Source: Rickettsiales bacterium (GTDB lineage: Bacteria > Bacteroidota > Bacteroidia > Cytophagales > Cyclobacteriaceae). Taken from it: 60,813 nucleotides of DNA. Where the stretch lies: assembly GCA_002729235.1 (NCBI GenBank), contig PBTY01000092.1, positions 1 to 60,813 on the forward strand. Reading direction: 5' to 3'. Of the stretch, positions 9,976-19,237 are shown one piece after another (within the stretch, counting starts at the first letter, position 1; each line of letters starts with the position of its first letter). Below the pieces are notes generated by a model, which saw only the letters and a list, made by a program, of their open reading frames with translations, ran no database searches and was not told the DNA's origin. A program made the translations under genes and the position numbers.

Positions 9976-12090
9976 ATGAAGCAAAAATATTTTTTAAGGC
10001 TATTACTGTTTTTCATCACTATTGGAGGATATGCCCAGGAGCATTTTGATGATAGTTATTTCCTCGATGCCAGGATGTTTGTGGATACTATGGAGTATTC
10101 CTGGTCTAGAAATACCATGGTCAGGAATGAACAAAAATCACTTGCTTTTGCCTACGATCAGGAAAATGAAGTGGCGGAGATCTATCTGATGTTTGATGAG
10201 GAATCACCGGTTACTGGGATTTCTCTTGTACCCTCAGGAGACTTTAACCAGGTTGATTCGTTGATCATGTTTCGAGATTATGCTCGATTAAAAGTGCAAT
10301 TCAACAATTTGACCACAAGCGATTTCTTGAGATTCACATTCCGAGTGAAACTGGACACTCTGGAGGAACTGGTAGAACTTCCACTATTGCCTTACACTAA
10401 TACCTATGTGGAGTTGTATCCAAACACGGATGAACTATACATTGGGGAGGAGAAAGTGTTCGAGTTGACTTCAAATAATGTAGACAATATCATACCAAAT
10501 AACAGATGGTCAGAAGGTCTGCCTATCAACTATAGAATCACCAGAGATGGTGGTAGACTATTGCTGCATTTATTACCGAATAAACTGGGTAATCAGTATG
10601 TAGACGTGCCATTTAAGGTTCGGAAACCCAATTTGAAACGGGGTAAATTAATTTATGAGATTTCGCCTTTATACCAGTCGTTTAACATTAAATCTGGGCG
10701 TCTGGTCTTCCTAAAATTCGACCAGCAGGAGGTCACTCCTAAAGACGACAAGACAGAGCCCATTGAGGTTCAAATAGATAATAATCGGTTTTTAAGGTTA
10801 GATAAAACCTATCGGATTGAGAACCAGGAAGAGTCTGGAGGTGCTTTAGTCGCTGAACTATACACTAAAGCACGACTCAATAACGATAAAGTGTTGTGTT
10901 TGCTCAGACCTTATGCATTTCACCGTAAGAGTGAGGGTTATTTGTACATTAAAGATGGAGACAATGCTCAGTTTGTTTCCAATGTAGACATCACTCCAAA
11001 GACGAATATTCAGTCTATTTACATACAGCGCGAGGGAAAGGACTGGCAAAAATCCAATGTCGTTCATCCGGGGGAAACTGTCAATATCAAATTAGAAGGT
11101 GAGGGATTGCACAAGGCTAGCTTCAGTTTTCCCGGAGCTAATAACCTGGATTACGACTCGCTCATTAAGAATGAAAACATTAGTCTATTTAGAATCAAAG
11201 TCCCACTAACTATCAATACCAATACCATTGAGATATTTAATCACAATGAGTCTACTGGGTCCTCTCTCCGTGTTCAGGAATATTCAAGACCCAGAGATCT
11301 GGATTTCATCAATCTGGATTTTGGTAATCGGCAGGTGACTGTTAGCAATGTAGATAAACCGATTTATTATGAAGAGACGTTAACTGACCTGGTTTTTGAC
11401 TTTCAGAGATCCAAAATTGATGATGGAGATTTGTATGGTAAGCAATACTTACAAATTAAGGTTAAAATATCCAATAAGAAAGGTAATTTGATTGAGCTCT
11501 ATCAGTTTGATGAGGTAGTAGTTTGCCCTAATGAAGCTTCTCCTCGTTTTGTGAATTATGAAAGCAAAGACTGCCGAGGAGATGATATTAACCTGAACAA
11601 CTTCATATCAAAAAAGACATCAGAACTCGAGGAGTGGTCTAGAATTGAGTTGGAGATAAGTCACTTAAAGAGTAAATACGGAGGTGCAGGCAAGAGCAAG
11701 AAAATATTAATCCACCTGAAGAGAGACTACAACTTTGATATTGATGTTTCATTCCCGGCAGGACTTCTAATTTTGAAATCAGGATCTGAGAATTTTGCCA
11801 ACTTTGGGGGTCCCAGTTTCGCGATGATCGCTCAGATGAGTTTCTACCAACCTGGTAGAATTGCCAAGTATCGTCCTTACAAAATTGGAGCTGGTTTCAT
11901 TGCTATTGATGCTTTCAACTTTACTCCTGATAATGATAGTCGGGATGTGGGTCTGGTAGTGATTGGTTCACTGTACCCTACTTCGAGTGACAATAAGTTA
12001 ACCTTCCCACTCTACGCTGGCTTTGGTTATCTCATGGTGGAGCAGAAGATGTTCTTCCTGATAGGGCCCGGTATTCGAGTACGACTTTAG
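9976..12090 (+). CDS. Large secreted protein of unknown function
   Basis: The 704-residue protein is read from the ATG giving MKQKYFLRLLLFFITIGGYAQ, a clear signal peptide; the frame is open 8 codons earlier, but only with TTG. The body is beta-rich with no motif I recognise. The final 140 residues (FAMIAQMSFYQP, IGAGFIAIDAF, YAGFGYLMVEQKMFFLIGPGIRVRL) look like amphipathic strands ending in an aromatic/basic residue, so the C-terminus may be an outer-membrane barrel. It stands alone, followed directly by an inverted-repeat element. Confidence 0.6.
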   Translation: MKQKYFLRLLLFFITIGGYAQEHFDDSYFLDARMFVDTMEYSWSRNTMVRNEQKSLAFAYDQENEVAEIYLMFDEESPVTGISLVPSGDFNQVDSLIMFRDYARLKVQFNNLTTSDFLRFTFRVKLDTLEELVELPLLPYTNTYVELYPNTDELYIGEEKVFELTSNNVDNIIPNNRWSEGLPINYRITRDGGRLLLHLLPNKLGNQYVDVPFKVRKPNLKRGKLIYEISPLYQSFNIKSGRLVFLKFDQQEVTPKDDKTEPIEVQIDNNRFLRLDKTYRIENQEESGGALVAELYTKARLNNDKVLCLLRPYAFHRKSEGYLYIKDGDNAQFVSNVDITPKTNIQSIYIQREGKDWQKSNVVHPGETVNIKLEGEGLHKASFSFPGANNLDYDSLIKNENISLFRIKVPLTINTNTIEIFNHNESTGSSLRVQEYSRPRDLDFINLDFGNRQVTVSNVDKPIYYEETLTDLVFDFQRSKIDDGDLYGKQYLQIKVKISNKKGNLIELYQFDEVVVCPNEASPRFVNYESKDCRGDDINLNNFISKKTSELEEWSRIELEISHLKSKYGGAGKSKKILIHLKRDYNFDIDVSFPAGLLILKSGSENFANFGGPSFAMIAQMSFYQPGRIAKYRPYKIGAGFIAIDAFNFTPDNDSRDVGLVVIGSLYPTSSDNKLTFPLYAGFGYLMVEQKMFFLIGPGIRVRL

Positions 12091-12259
12091 AAAGAGGATG
12101 TCTCAAAAGCAATTATTAAGTTATTCTGAACTTGTTCCGTATGGAATGTCAGGATCTTTATTGTTCTGATTACCAACTTTTAGATTCTGAAATAAACCTG
12201 TCTGCCGACAGGCAGGTTCAGAATGACAATAGGCGAAGATTTTTTGAGACAGCCTCTTT
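12091..12259. repeat. Inverted-repeat element with internal hairpins
   Basis: AAAGAGGATGTCTCAAAA at the left matches the reverse complement of the right end (12241-12259) with one mismatch. Inside are an ATTCTGAA/TTCAGAAT pair and a CTGTC-TGCC-GACAG hairpin. It has no ORF and begins directly after the stop codon of the preceding gene. It belongs to the same loose class as the element at 59555-59672 and may serve as a bidirectional terminator. Confidence 0.65.
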
Positions 12260-12264
12260 CTGTT

Positions 12265-13188
12265 TTACTTCACTGCGAAGTTCACGTCTGTGATTAAGTT
12301 TTTTGGATCTGTTTCAGCAGGTGAATTCATGTAACTTTCAAATGGGTGAATTCCCTTGGCCGGTTTGAAAACTTTGGCCCTTTGCAGGTTCATCATTGCA
12401 CTCCAGGGATTGCCCAGGTGATCATATTTTCCTGTGTGACGAAGCTTGTAAATGCGTGTTTTAGGGATATTACCCGTAATAACCCCCGAGGGAAGATTAT
12501 CTGGAACTTCTGATACTGGAATAGCGGCCGTGTATTTTGCTTTTCCTTTTACCATCTCAAACTTGTGATAAATGGTCACAGGTTCACTGCTTATTTTGTC
12601 AGTCTTGTCACCCATGTATTCCATGAGCATCCCAAAGTCTTGCTCCATGGTTGGTCCCATCTCATCAATTGCGGTTTCTCGTGAAATACCGATATAAGTA
12701 CATCCTGGGTATTCCGTTTCTCCCATAAAATCCAGTTTGGAGTGAACTTCTCCATCTTCAGCCAGATCCTTTAGCATATTCAAGCCCCGGTTGAAGTCCA
12801 TTCCCAGCATGGCTACCATCATGTTTTTTAGGAAAAACATAAAAAATGGAAGCTTGCTATCCATCAACCAGATGACCTTAGTTTGCTTGCCATGTTCTTT
12901 GATTTCAAATCGGATATCAGCTTGTGACTTCCAGGGTTTTAAAAAATGCAGATCATAATTGACAGCCTTATTTTCTTCTCTTTTCAGCACTTTCATTTCA
13001 CCACTCCCCACACGTTCGCCTTCCCAGGTATAGGAGTCACCATCTGCGGCGACGTTAAACTTTGCTTCCGGTTCGAGCACTAGCCAGGGGCTCCATTTAT
13101 TCCAATGGCTGAGATTACTGACTAACTCATAGACTGTTTGTGGTGACGAGTCGATGATGATCGACTTCTCGACGTGAAATTTAGGCAT
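12265..13188 (-). CDS. SRPBCC (START-like) protein with GyrI-like domain
   Basis: The 307-residue protein has an N-terminal polyketide-cyclase/SRPBCC fold (about 1-145; IDSSPQTVYELVSNLSHWNKWSPW) and a C-terminal GyrI-like effector-binding domain (about 165-300; YIGISRETAIDEM, YHKFEMVKGKAKYTAAIPV). Both bind small hydrophobic ligands in other proteins. There is no signal peptide, so it is cytoplasmic. The ligand is unknown. Confidence 0.8.
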   Translation of the reverse strand: MPKFHVEKSIIIDSSPQTVYELVSNLSHWNKWSPWLVLEPEAKFNVAADGDSYTWEGERVGSGEMKVLKREENKAVNYDLHFLKPWKSQADIRFEIKEHGKQTKVIWLMDSKLPFFMFFLKNMMVAMLGMDFNRGLNMLKDLAEDGEVHSKLDFMGETEYPGCTYIGISRETAIDEMGPTMEQDFGMLMEYMGDKTDKISSEPVTIYHKFEMVKGKAKYTAAIPVSEVPDNLPSGVITGNIPKTRIYKLRHTGKYDHLGNPWSAMMNLQRAKVFKPAKGIHPFESYMNSPAETDPKNLITDVNFAVK

Positions 13189-13249
13189 GGTTTTAAGTTT
13201 GGTTAGTTTAATTTACCAAGATCATAACAATCAAACAATACCAGCACCA

Positions 13250-14137
13250 TTAACCTTTCTTTCGTTTTTCTGCTAGAAAGATTCCTGCAATCACTACGAC
13301 AGATCCTGCAAGCTGAATCATCGTTAGGCTTTCATCCAGAAACAGGTAGGCCAACACAATGGTAGAAACCGGCCCCAGGCTCCCAAATACGGAGAAATTA
13401 TTTGCTCCAAGCATTTTAATAGCATAGCTGATGAGGTACGAAGGGATTACCGTAGCGAAAACCGCCATGGCCAACCCAATCCAATACACTTCAGCCGGAA
13501 AGCTTAGGATTGAAACTTCTTTGGTGAATAGGTAGTGAACGACCACACAGGCGCAGGAGATCATCATGGCGTAGGAGGTAAACGCAGTCGCTCCAAATTT
13601 TGGAATGATCCAGCCAGACCCTGTCAGGAAACCAGCATAGGTCAGTGCACTTAAGAAAATGAGAATGGCCCCGTACAATACCTGGTCTTCCTGGTTGATG
13701 GCCAATTCACTGGAGAATATGATAACAACACCGAGGTAAGTAACTAATACGCCAAGAGCTTGCTTTCTGGTTATTGTTTTGCCCAAAAACACATAGGACA
13801 TGAGGATGACTAGTGTAGGATAAATGAAGAGAATCAATCGCTCCAAACTGGCTTTGATGTATTGCAGACCCAAAAAATCGAAGTAGCTGGCCAGGTAATA
13901 GCCAATCATGCCCAATCCAAGAAGCCATAAGTAGTCATTGCTTTGTATCGGCTCTCTTGGCCGCTTGATAATACTAATGACCAAATAAAACGGAAAGGCA
14001 AAAACCATTCGAAGCAATAAAAGTGAAATGCTGTCTACTTCATATTGATAAGCCAGTTTGACCATCACGGCTTTGCTCGAAAACAATAAGATTCCCGAAA
14101 CCGCAAGTATGACACCAAGAGTTTTTGTTTGCTTCAC
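13250..14137 (-). CDS. DMT-superfamily (EamA) transporter
   Basis: This 295-residue protein has about ten hydrophobic segments and the duplicated EamA architecture, with a short basic C-terminus (EKRKKG). Such proteins usually export amino acids or related metabolites across the inner membrane, but the substrate cannot be read from sequence. It lies between the SRPBCC gene and the histidine kinase gene on the same strand. Confidence 0.85.
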   Translation of the reverse strand: MKQTKTLGVILAVSGILLFSSKAVMVKLAYQYEVDSISLLLLRMVFAFPFYLVISIIKRPREPIQSNDYLWLLGLGMIGYYLASYFDFLGLQYIKASLERLILFIYPTLVILMSYVFLGKTITRKQALGVLVTYLGVVIIFSSELAINQEDQVLYGAILIFLSALTYAGFLTGSGWIIPKFGATAFTSYAMMISCACVVVHYLFTKEVSILSFPAEVYWIGLAMAVFATVIPSYLISYAIKMLGANNFSVFGSLGPVSTIVLAYLFLDESLTMIQLAGSVVVIAGIFLAEKRKKG

Positions 14138-14190
14138 CGCTTAGCTGATTTATGATACTAAGTTAACGGCAACACGCTCAAATCGATGTT

Positions 14191-15675
14191 TTATCCAGGA
14201 TAAATTGGCAGGTCAAAATGGAAAGTAGTTCCCATATTCGGTTGACTGATAACCTTGATGGTGGAATTATGGATTTCCAGGATCTTTTTGGCTATTGCAA
14301 GACCCAGTCCTGTTCCCTGTCCATTGGTTGGACCGTCCGACTTTCTATACCGATCAAAGATATGAACTTGTTCTGCTTCCGTGATCCCTTGACCAGTGTC
14401 TTTCACTGCTAAACTCACCTGGCACTTGGTAGCCGTGACTTGCAGTGTAATGGTTCCGTTGGTCGGGGTGAACTTCAGGGCATTGTCCATGAGATTCTGC
14501 ATCACACGCTCTACCAGACTGAGGTCGGCAAAGACCAGCGGAATATTGTCGTTGGTTTCCAGTTCTATCTGAATGTTCTTTTCTCTTGCCAACACTTCAA
14601 ATTTGGATCTTACATCCTGCGCCAAATCAGTGATTTGAAAAGGCTCTTTGTGAGGTTCTATCTGTTTCGCTTCCAACTTCGAGTATTCGAACAACTGTGT
14701 CACCATTTGAGAAAGTCGCTCGGAACTGTTCCAGATGATTTGGAGGTATTTTTTACGTTCTTCCTGAGCTAGTTGTTGGTCTTTCATTTCCAGTGTTTCA
14801 ATGTAGCCCTGTAGAATAGCCAATGGTGTTCTCAAGTCATGAGAAATATTGGCAATCAACTCTCTGCGAAGTGTATCAACCGATTTTATTTCATCTAGAT
14901 TCTTCACGATCGTATCAGCCATCTCATTGAAAGATACGGCCAATGTCGCCAGATCCTTGTGGCTGGCGTCGGGAACTCTGGCTTGAAGGTCGCCTTCCTG
15001 AAATCGCTTAACCTGGAAGATGATTTCACGGAGATTTCGGGTCAGATACCAGATACTTCCAAGACCAATGATACTCGCAAAAAGTACAATTAGAACGCTC
15101 GCCCCAACACCAAGTTGCAAAAAGAAACTAGAGAATAATTGATCATTGACGATTTCGTACTGCTCACCAGCAAGTATGATATAGACATAGCCTTTTTTAC
15201 CATCTACTTCATAGGCTTCTGCTGAGAAAATCTTGTTGAGTTCTGGATTACGTGGATCTTGGCCTAATACATACTGTTGCTTGTCACACTCCAGAAATTG
15301 TTTGATGGGTGCCGTATCAATTTGAGTCACCGGCTCTCCGGGATTGTGATCCAATACTACCGAGTACAATACGCGACCGATATCATCCAAAAGGTAAACC
15401 TCTATCCCCTGGTTCACCGCCATCATATCGTGCATAAGATCTCCAAAAAGAGACTTATTCACAGACCCATCTTCCAGAAATGGAGATTCATTTTGGAATT
15501 TTTCATTGATCAAATGGCTGGCTACCTCGCTGTTGAGGCGTTGGGTGACTTCCTCGAAATGCTTATTGGTGATGTATACTGTCAAAGCCATGAAAGCCAT
15601 GCCAATCACGAGTGTGAGCAGGAAGAAACTTAAGGACAGTTTCCAGACCAGTTGATTGTTGAGCGGTGATTTCAT
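14191..15675 (-). CDS. Sensor histidine kinase, OmpR-family partner
   Basis: The 494-residue kinase has TM1 (about 12-35), a periplasmic sensor of about 140 residues, TM2 (about 183-210), HAMP (about 211-262), HisKA with the phospho-acceptor His279 in ANISHDLRTPL, and HATPase_c with the N box NLMDNALKFT and the G boxes DTGQGI and GTGLGLAI. Its start overlaps the upstream response-regulator stop by 4 bases (ATGA), so the pair is translationally coupled. The signal sensed is unknown. Confidence 0.93.
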   Translation of the reverse strand: MKSPLNNQLVWKLSLSFFLLTLVIGMAFMALTVYITNKHFEEVTQRLNSEVASHLINEKFQNESPFLEDGSVNKSLFGDLMHDMMAVNQGIEVYLLDDIGRVLYSVVLDHNPGEPVTQIDTAPIKQFLECDKQQYVLGQDPRNPELNKIFSAEAYEVDGKKGYVYIILAGEQYEIVNDQLFSSFFLQLGVGASVLIVLFASIIGLGSIWYLTRNLREIIFQVKRFQEGDLQARVPDASHKDLATLAVSFNEMADTIVKNLDEIKSVDTLRRELIANISHDLRTPLAILQGYIETLEMKDQQLAQEERKKYLQIIWNSSERLSQMVTQLFEYSKLEAKQIEPHKEPFQITDLAQDVRSKFEVLAREKNIQIELETNDNIPLVFADLSLVERVMQNLMDNALKFTPTNGTITLQVTATKCQVSLAVKDTGQGITEAEQVHIFDRYRKSDGPTNGQGTGLGLAIAKKILEIHNSTIKVISQPNMGTTFHFDLPIYPG

Positions 15676-16373
15676 GCGACTTCTTCATTGAATTTATATC
15701 CCACACCCCAGGCCGTGAGTATGAACTTTGGATTGTTCATGTCGGATTCGATTTTTGCTCTGAGTCGGTTGATGTGTGAGTTGACGGTATGTTCATAGCC
15801 ATCAAAATCATACCCCCAGATAAGTCGGAGCAGATCTGATCGGGAATAGCATTTTCCTGGATGCGCTGCCATGAGTGAAAGCAACTCAAATTCTTTGGGA
15901 GATAGTTCTACGCGACTATTGTTTACCAATACTTTGCGCTGGTCCAGATTGATGAGTAGATCACCAAAGTTCAACTGCACTTTGTTTTCAAGGTCAAGGC
16001 TTTCACGGATCATATGATTACGTCTGAAGGTAGCCTTCACCCTGGCGATAAACTCTCTTATGCTAAAGGGTTTGGTCATATAATCATCAGCTCCCAGTTC
16101 GAGGCCAAGCACCCGGTCTATCTCCTCTGATTTGGCGGTGAGCATGATGATTGGGGTATTGGATTTCGTCCTGATTTGTCGACAAACTTCCATACCATCC
16201 ATTGCCGGAAGCGCAATGTCAAGTATCACCAAATCTGGGTTTTCGGAAAGTGCCAACCTCAGACCCGATGCACCATCATGAGATTTGATGACCTCACATT
16301 CCAAATCACTAAGATGGATTTCCAACAAATTGACGATTTCTAAATCGTCTTCGATAACTAGTACCTTTTTCAT
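15672..16373 (-). CDS. OmpR/PhoB-type response regulator
   Basis: The protein has a receiver domain with acidic residues Glu8/Asp9/Asp10, phospho-acceptor Asp52 (VILDIALP) and KPF, then a winged-helix Trans_reg_C domain (about 130-228). I chose the ATG at 16373 (MKKVLVIEDD, 233 residues), where the receiver domain normally begins. An in-frame ATG at 16394 would add seven residues. It is the first gene of the coupled pair with the kinase. A tandem 11-bp repeat directly upstream suggests autoregulation. Confidence 0.93.
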   Translation of the reverse strand: MKKVLVIEDDLEIVNLLEIHLSDLECEVIKSHDGASGLRLALSENPDLVILDIALPAMDGMEVCRQIRTKSNTPIIMLTAKSEEIDRVLGLELGADDYMTKPFSIREFIARVKATFRRNHMIRESLDLENKVQLNFGDLLINLDQRKVLVNNSRVELSPKEFELLSLMAAHPGKCYSRSDLLRLIWGYDFDGYEHTVNSHINRLRAKIESDMNNPKFILTAWGVGYKFNEEVA

Positions 16374-16395
16374 ACTTGTAGCAATAGACGACATA

Positions 16396-16417
16396 AAGTA
16401 TCACAGAAGTGTCACAG
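16396..16417 (-). promoter_or_regulatory. Tandem 11-bp repeat, likely response-regulator box
   Basis: Read on the minus strand, CTGTGACACTT is followed immediately by CTGTGATACTT, identical but for one base. PhoB/OmpR-family regulators bind head-to-tail half-sites with an 11-bp period. The position, ending 1 base before the upstream candidate ATG, suggests autoregulation. Confidence 0.5.
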
Positions 16418-16532
16418 TCTGATGCTGATCATGTGACAAACTATAGCAAATAGAAACCACACGACAATTATTGAAGCTTGGAAAACCCTATCTGGATCAT
16501 TGTAGGAGTGGAAAATACGATTTGACCAAAAT

Positions 16533-16554
16533 GTGAAACTATCGTGACCACTCG
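16533..16554 (+). promoter_or_regulatory. Second candidate response-regulator box
   Basis: GTGAAACTATC is followed directly by GTGACCACTCG, an 11-bp period sharing GTGA, about 63 bases before the DM13 lipoprotein gene. It shares TGTGA with the box at 16396-16417, which suggests the DM13 pair is a target of the two-component system. Confidence 0.4.
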
Positions 16555-16616
16555 ACAATATCTGGGGAGTTGATTTGTGCTAAGGATTTTTCAATAACCA
16601 TAAAAGAAAAGAAATC

Positions 16617-17069
16617 ATGATGAAAAAACTTGCATTCGCATTCATACTCGGAGCTGCAGTATTTGCCTGTGGAGAGGAAGAAACTACAATTATTGATAGC
16701 AGCATGCCACAAGGAACCTTCTCGGTTTCGGCAATGGGAACTATCGTTGAGCAAAATGATACAGGAAGTGCAGGAACGGTAGAGGTAGGAACCGATTCTG
16801 AGGGTACATCTTTCTTGAAATTTGATGACGACTTTATGACCAATTTAGGTACAGGGACCGTTACTGTATTTTTATCTACAACCAGCGATGATTTGAAAGA
16901 AGTATTCAGTCCTGGAACTGGAAATACAGAAGTGATTCTAGTAGGTGTAGTATCACAGAATGGCGAACAGTACTTTAAGTTGGCATCATCCGTGGCAAGC
17001 AAATATGACAATGTAGTCTTATGGTGTGCTTCAGCGGGAATACCTTTTGGTTATGCGGAAATCCAATAA
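16617..17069 (+). CDS. DM13-domain lipoprotein
   Basis: The 150-residue protein has a lipoprotein signal (FILGAAVFACG, Cys18) followed by acidic residues that may act as a surface export signal. The body ends in NVVLWCASAGIPFGYAEIQ, the diagnostic DM13 ending with one conserved Cys; DM13 is a putative electron-transfer or copper-binding domain. The next gene starts inside it (17-base overlap). It lies opposite the response regulator and probably under its control. Confidence 0.8.
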   Translation: MMKKLAFAFILGAAVFACGEEETTIIDSSMPQGTFSVSAMGTIVEQNDTGSAGTVEVGTDSEGTSFLKFDDDFMTNLGTGTVTVFLSTTSDDLKEVFSPGTGNTEVILVGVVSQNGEQYFKLASSVASKYDNVVLWCASAGIPFGYAEIQ

Positions 17070-17949
17070 GTATATCAGTTTATGTATTCCGCTAATCCAC
17101 CTGTCTTTGATGGGTGGATTACCGTTTTTGGGAACAGCACAAAGTGGTTGGACCAAGTCTGCGGATGAAGCTTTTTTCAAATTATCATATCTACATTTCC
17201 AATCAGATGACTACCATAGTTTGTCAGGTGATCAGATCCAAACTACACTATTCACGCAACAGGCTATTGGTTTTTATGGCGAGTATGGTGTGACGGATCG
17301 ATTAACCGTAATAGCGGATTGGCCAATGATCAAATGGCAAGGTTTTGAATCGACAGAAACAGTTGCAGGGACCGGTGACTTAAAATTAGGGGTGAAGTAT
17401 GCAATTTCTAAAAAGCTCCCAATATCCCTGTCTATTATTCCAGAGCTTCCCATAGCACGGGCTAACAAGTATGCGGAAAATGATAATCCGGATTTTGGCA
17501 ACATCAACTTGCCAACCGGTGATGGTGAGCTGAATATTTATTCCACATTAGCGATTTCATCTTCGCTTCATCCGATACCAGCTTATATAAATCTTTATGG
17601 GACCTTTAATTATCGGACCAGGTATGAGGACGTTAACTTGAGTCATCAGCTCATAGAGGGGTTAGAGTTGGGATACAACCCATTGAAGCCTGTCTGGATA
17701 AAGGCGGGATTGAAACTGCAACAGACCATTGGTGATGACGTTGCAGTAGTCAGTTTTGTTAGGGGAGAGGGAACAGAGTATAGCTCTTTTTACGCTGGCG
17801 CATTCTATAAACTCGATTCGGAGTGGGGAGTGGATTTGACGTACTTCGGCTACTTAGACGGCCCTGTTGAGAGCATCAATGTATACCAGGGATCTGTGTT
17901 TTCAGTGGGAGTAACGTACGAGGTGAAGAATCTTGTGAAACGGGAGTAG
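17053..17949 (+). CDS. Outer-membrane beta-barrel protein
   Basis: The 298-residue protein is read from MRKSNKYISLCIPL (signal peptide to about LGTAQS); an in-frame ATG nine codons upstream lies deeper in the DM13 gene. Alternating strands such as GVTDRLTVIADWPMIK and GTGDLKLGVKYA resemble the phenol-degradation MetA-like/transporter barrel family. The 17-base overlap with the DM13 gene implies coupled translation and a joint role in the envelope. Confidence 0.75.
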   Translation: MRKSNKYISLCIPLIHLSLMGGLPFLGTAQSGWTKSADEAFFKLSYLHFQSDDYHSLSGDQIQTTLFTQQAIGFYGEYGVTDRLTVIADWPMIKWQGFESTETVAGTGDLKLGVKYAISKKLPISLSIIPELPIARANKYAENDNPDFGNINLPTGDGELNIYSTLAISSSLHPIPAYINLYGTFNYRTRYEDVNLSHQLIEGLELGYNPLKPVWIKAGLKLQQTIGDDVAVVSFVRGEGTEYSSFYAGAFYKLDSEWGVDLTYFGYLDGPVESINVYQGSVFSVGVTYEVKNLVKRE

Positions 17950-18132
17950 TTACTTTAGTTCTTCTAATAGAATGTCAATATCGTCATTGCAAAAACCCAA
18001 TTCCTGACCTTCCATATAGATCATTTGCATCTTCTCATTCTGACTTTTATTCAACTGCATCATGGTCTTTGCCTTTTTGATGAATTTGGAGGCCAAATCT
18101 TGCTGAAAGTCGTGTACTTTGAGAAGTGTCAT
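17950..18132 (-). CDS. Small hypothetical protein
   Basis: This 60-residue helical protein has charged and Met/Gln-rich sequence. It converges tail to tail with the barrel gene, the two stop codons being adjacent. I recognise no family. It is kept because it fills the gap exactly and has a balanced composition, but it could be spurious. Confidence 0.45.
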   Translation of the reverse strand: MTLLKVHDFQQDLASKFIKKAKTMMQLNKSQNEKMQMIYMEGQELGFCNDDIDILLEELK

Positions 18133-18307
18133 ATTCGGTGAATTAGTTTTTATCAGTTAATAATTACGAATATAACAAAAAATACCCAATTATGTTAGGT
18201 AAAACACCTAAATAATGGCAAAACGTTGAAAATACAACTGATTCATGGTGTTGTACAACTTTTGGCACGAAATCTGTGTCTATTAAGTACACCGTTTATA
18301 ATGAGTC

Positions 18308-18718
18308 ATGAAGTATCTCACCTTTTTAGCGATCCTATTGCTGGCAATTGGTTGTGACGAATGTTGCAACGAGCTACCAGATGGCCAGAGTCTACAAGGC
18401 AAATGGCAGGTAGTAGAAGTGGGCTTTTCGCCCGGAGCTGGATATATTACAGAGCCAGTAGATCAGGGTAAATTCATCGAGTTTGGATCTGATCACAAAT
18501 TCTCGTCTAACTATGAAGGGTTGGAAGACATTCACTTTTATCGAATCAATGATGAGACCGGGAATCCTGTTTTGGAATTGTTCCCAAAAGAACCAAAAGA
18601 TTACGATCCAGATCAGTTGGTATACAAGTATCGAATGGGATATGATGACAGCATGCTGAAACTCATGTATGCTTACTGCATAGAGGGTTGTCACATTGGT
18701 ATTCAAAGAGTGAATTGA
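18308..18718 (+). CDS. Lipocalin-like lipoprotein
   Basis: The 136-residue protein has a lipobox LLLAIGC (Cys16) followed by DECCNE, giving two further cysteines. The body begins LQGKWQVVEVGF, a pattern of small lipocalin-like domains in Bacteroidetes lipoproteins. It is probably anchored in the outer membrane. Function is unknown. Confidence 0.65.
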   Translation: MKYLTFLAILLLAIGCDECCNELPDGQSLQGKWQVVEVGFSPGAGYITEPVDQGKFIEFGSDHKFSSNYEGLEDIHFYRINDETGNPVLELFPKEPKDYDPDQLVYKYRMGYDDSMLKLMYAYCIEGCHIGIQRVN

Positions 18719-18723
18719 GAGAA

Positions 18724-19137
18724 TCAGCGATCTTCTACCCGATACATGAATTTAAGACCTGACCATTGATCGTCGATGGCGGCAACCTTCACATCCACCA
18801 GGCCGATTTTGAGTACATAGTCACGAATAATGTCTCGATTAATATCAGTAGGAATACCAGATGTTCCTTTTGGCCAAGAAACCCAAAAACTTCCATTTTT
18901 CTTTAAGAAAGGTTTGGCCATTGGAACCAATTCCTCCAAAGACTCGCTGTTGAGAGCAAATACATGAATAAAGTCTAAACTTTCCTTAGTAGGAAAGCCG
19001 ACCTTTTCTACATTCTCAGGCCAATCATTAAACAAGGCGTCATATGGAACTGGAGGAGCAAATACTTTGATCTTAAATCCTGATTTGATTCCTAGTTTTC
19101 TAGCGAGTGGTGTTCCTGAGTATCCGGCAGTTGACAT
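18724..19137 (-). CDS. DUF3052-like protein
   Basis: The 137-residue cytoplasmic protein begins STAGYSGTPLARKLGIKSG and contains SFWVSWPKGTSGIPTDINRD, matching the DUF3052 family. Members resemble a small Rossmann-like fold with no known activity. It ends 6 bases from the converging lipocalin-like gene. Confidence 0.75.
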   Translation of the reverse strand: MSTAGYSGTPLARKLGIKSGFKIKVFAPPVPYDALFNDWPENVEKVGFPTKESLDFIHVFALNSESLEELVPMAKPFLKKNGSFWVSWPKGTSGIPTDINRDIIRDYVLKIGLVDVKVAAIDDQWSGLKFMYRVEDR

Positions 19138-19237
19138 GGCGTTTTTCTTTATTCACGGATAAACAACCTAATATGTTTGATTTGCTATACAACTGTTTCG
19201 GTGGTTGCTGGGTCTAGAGATATTAGAAACCTAACAA

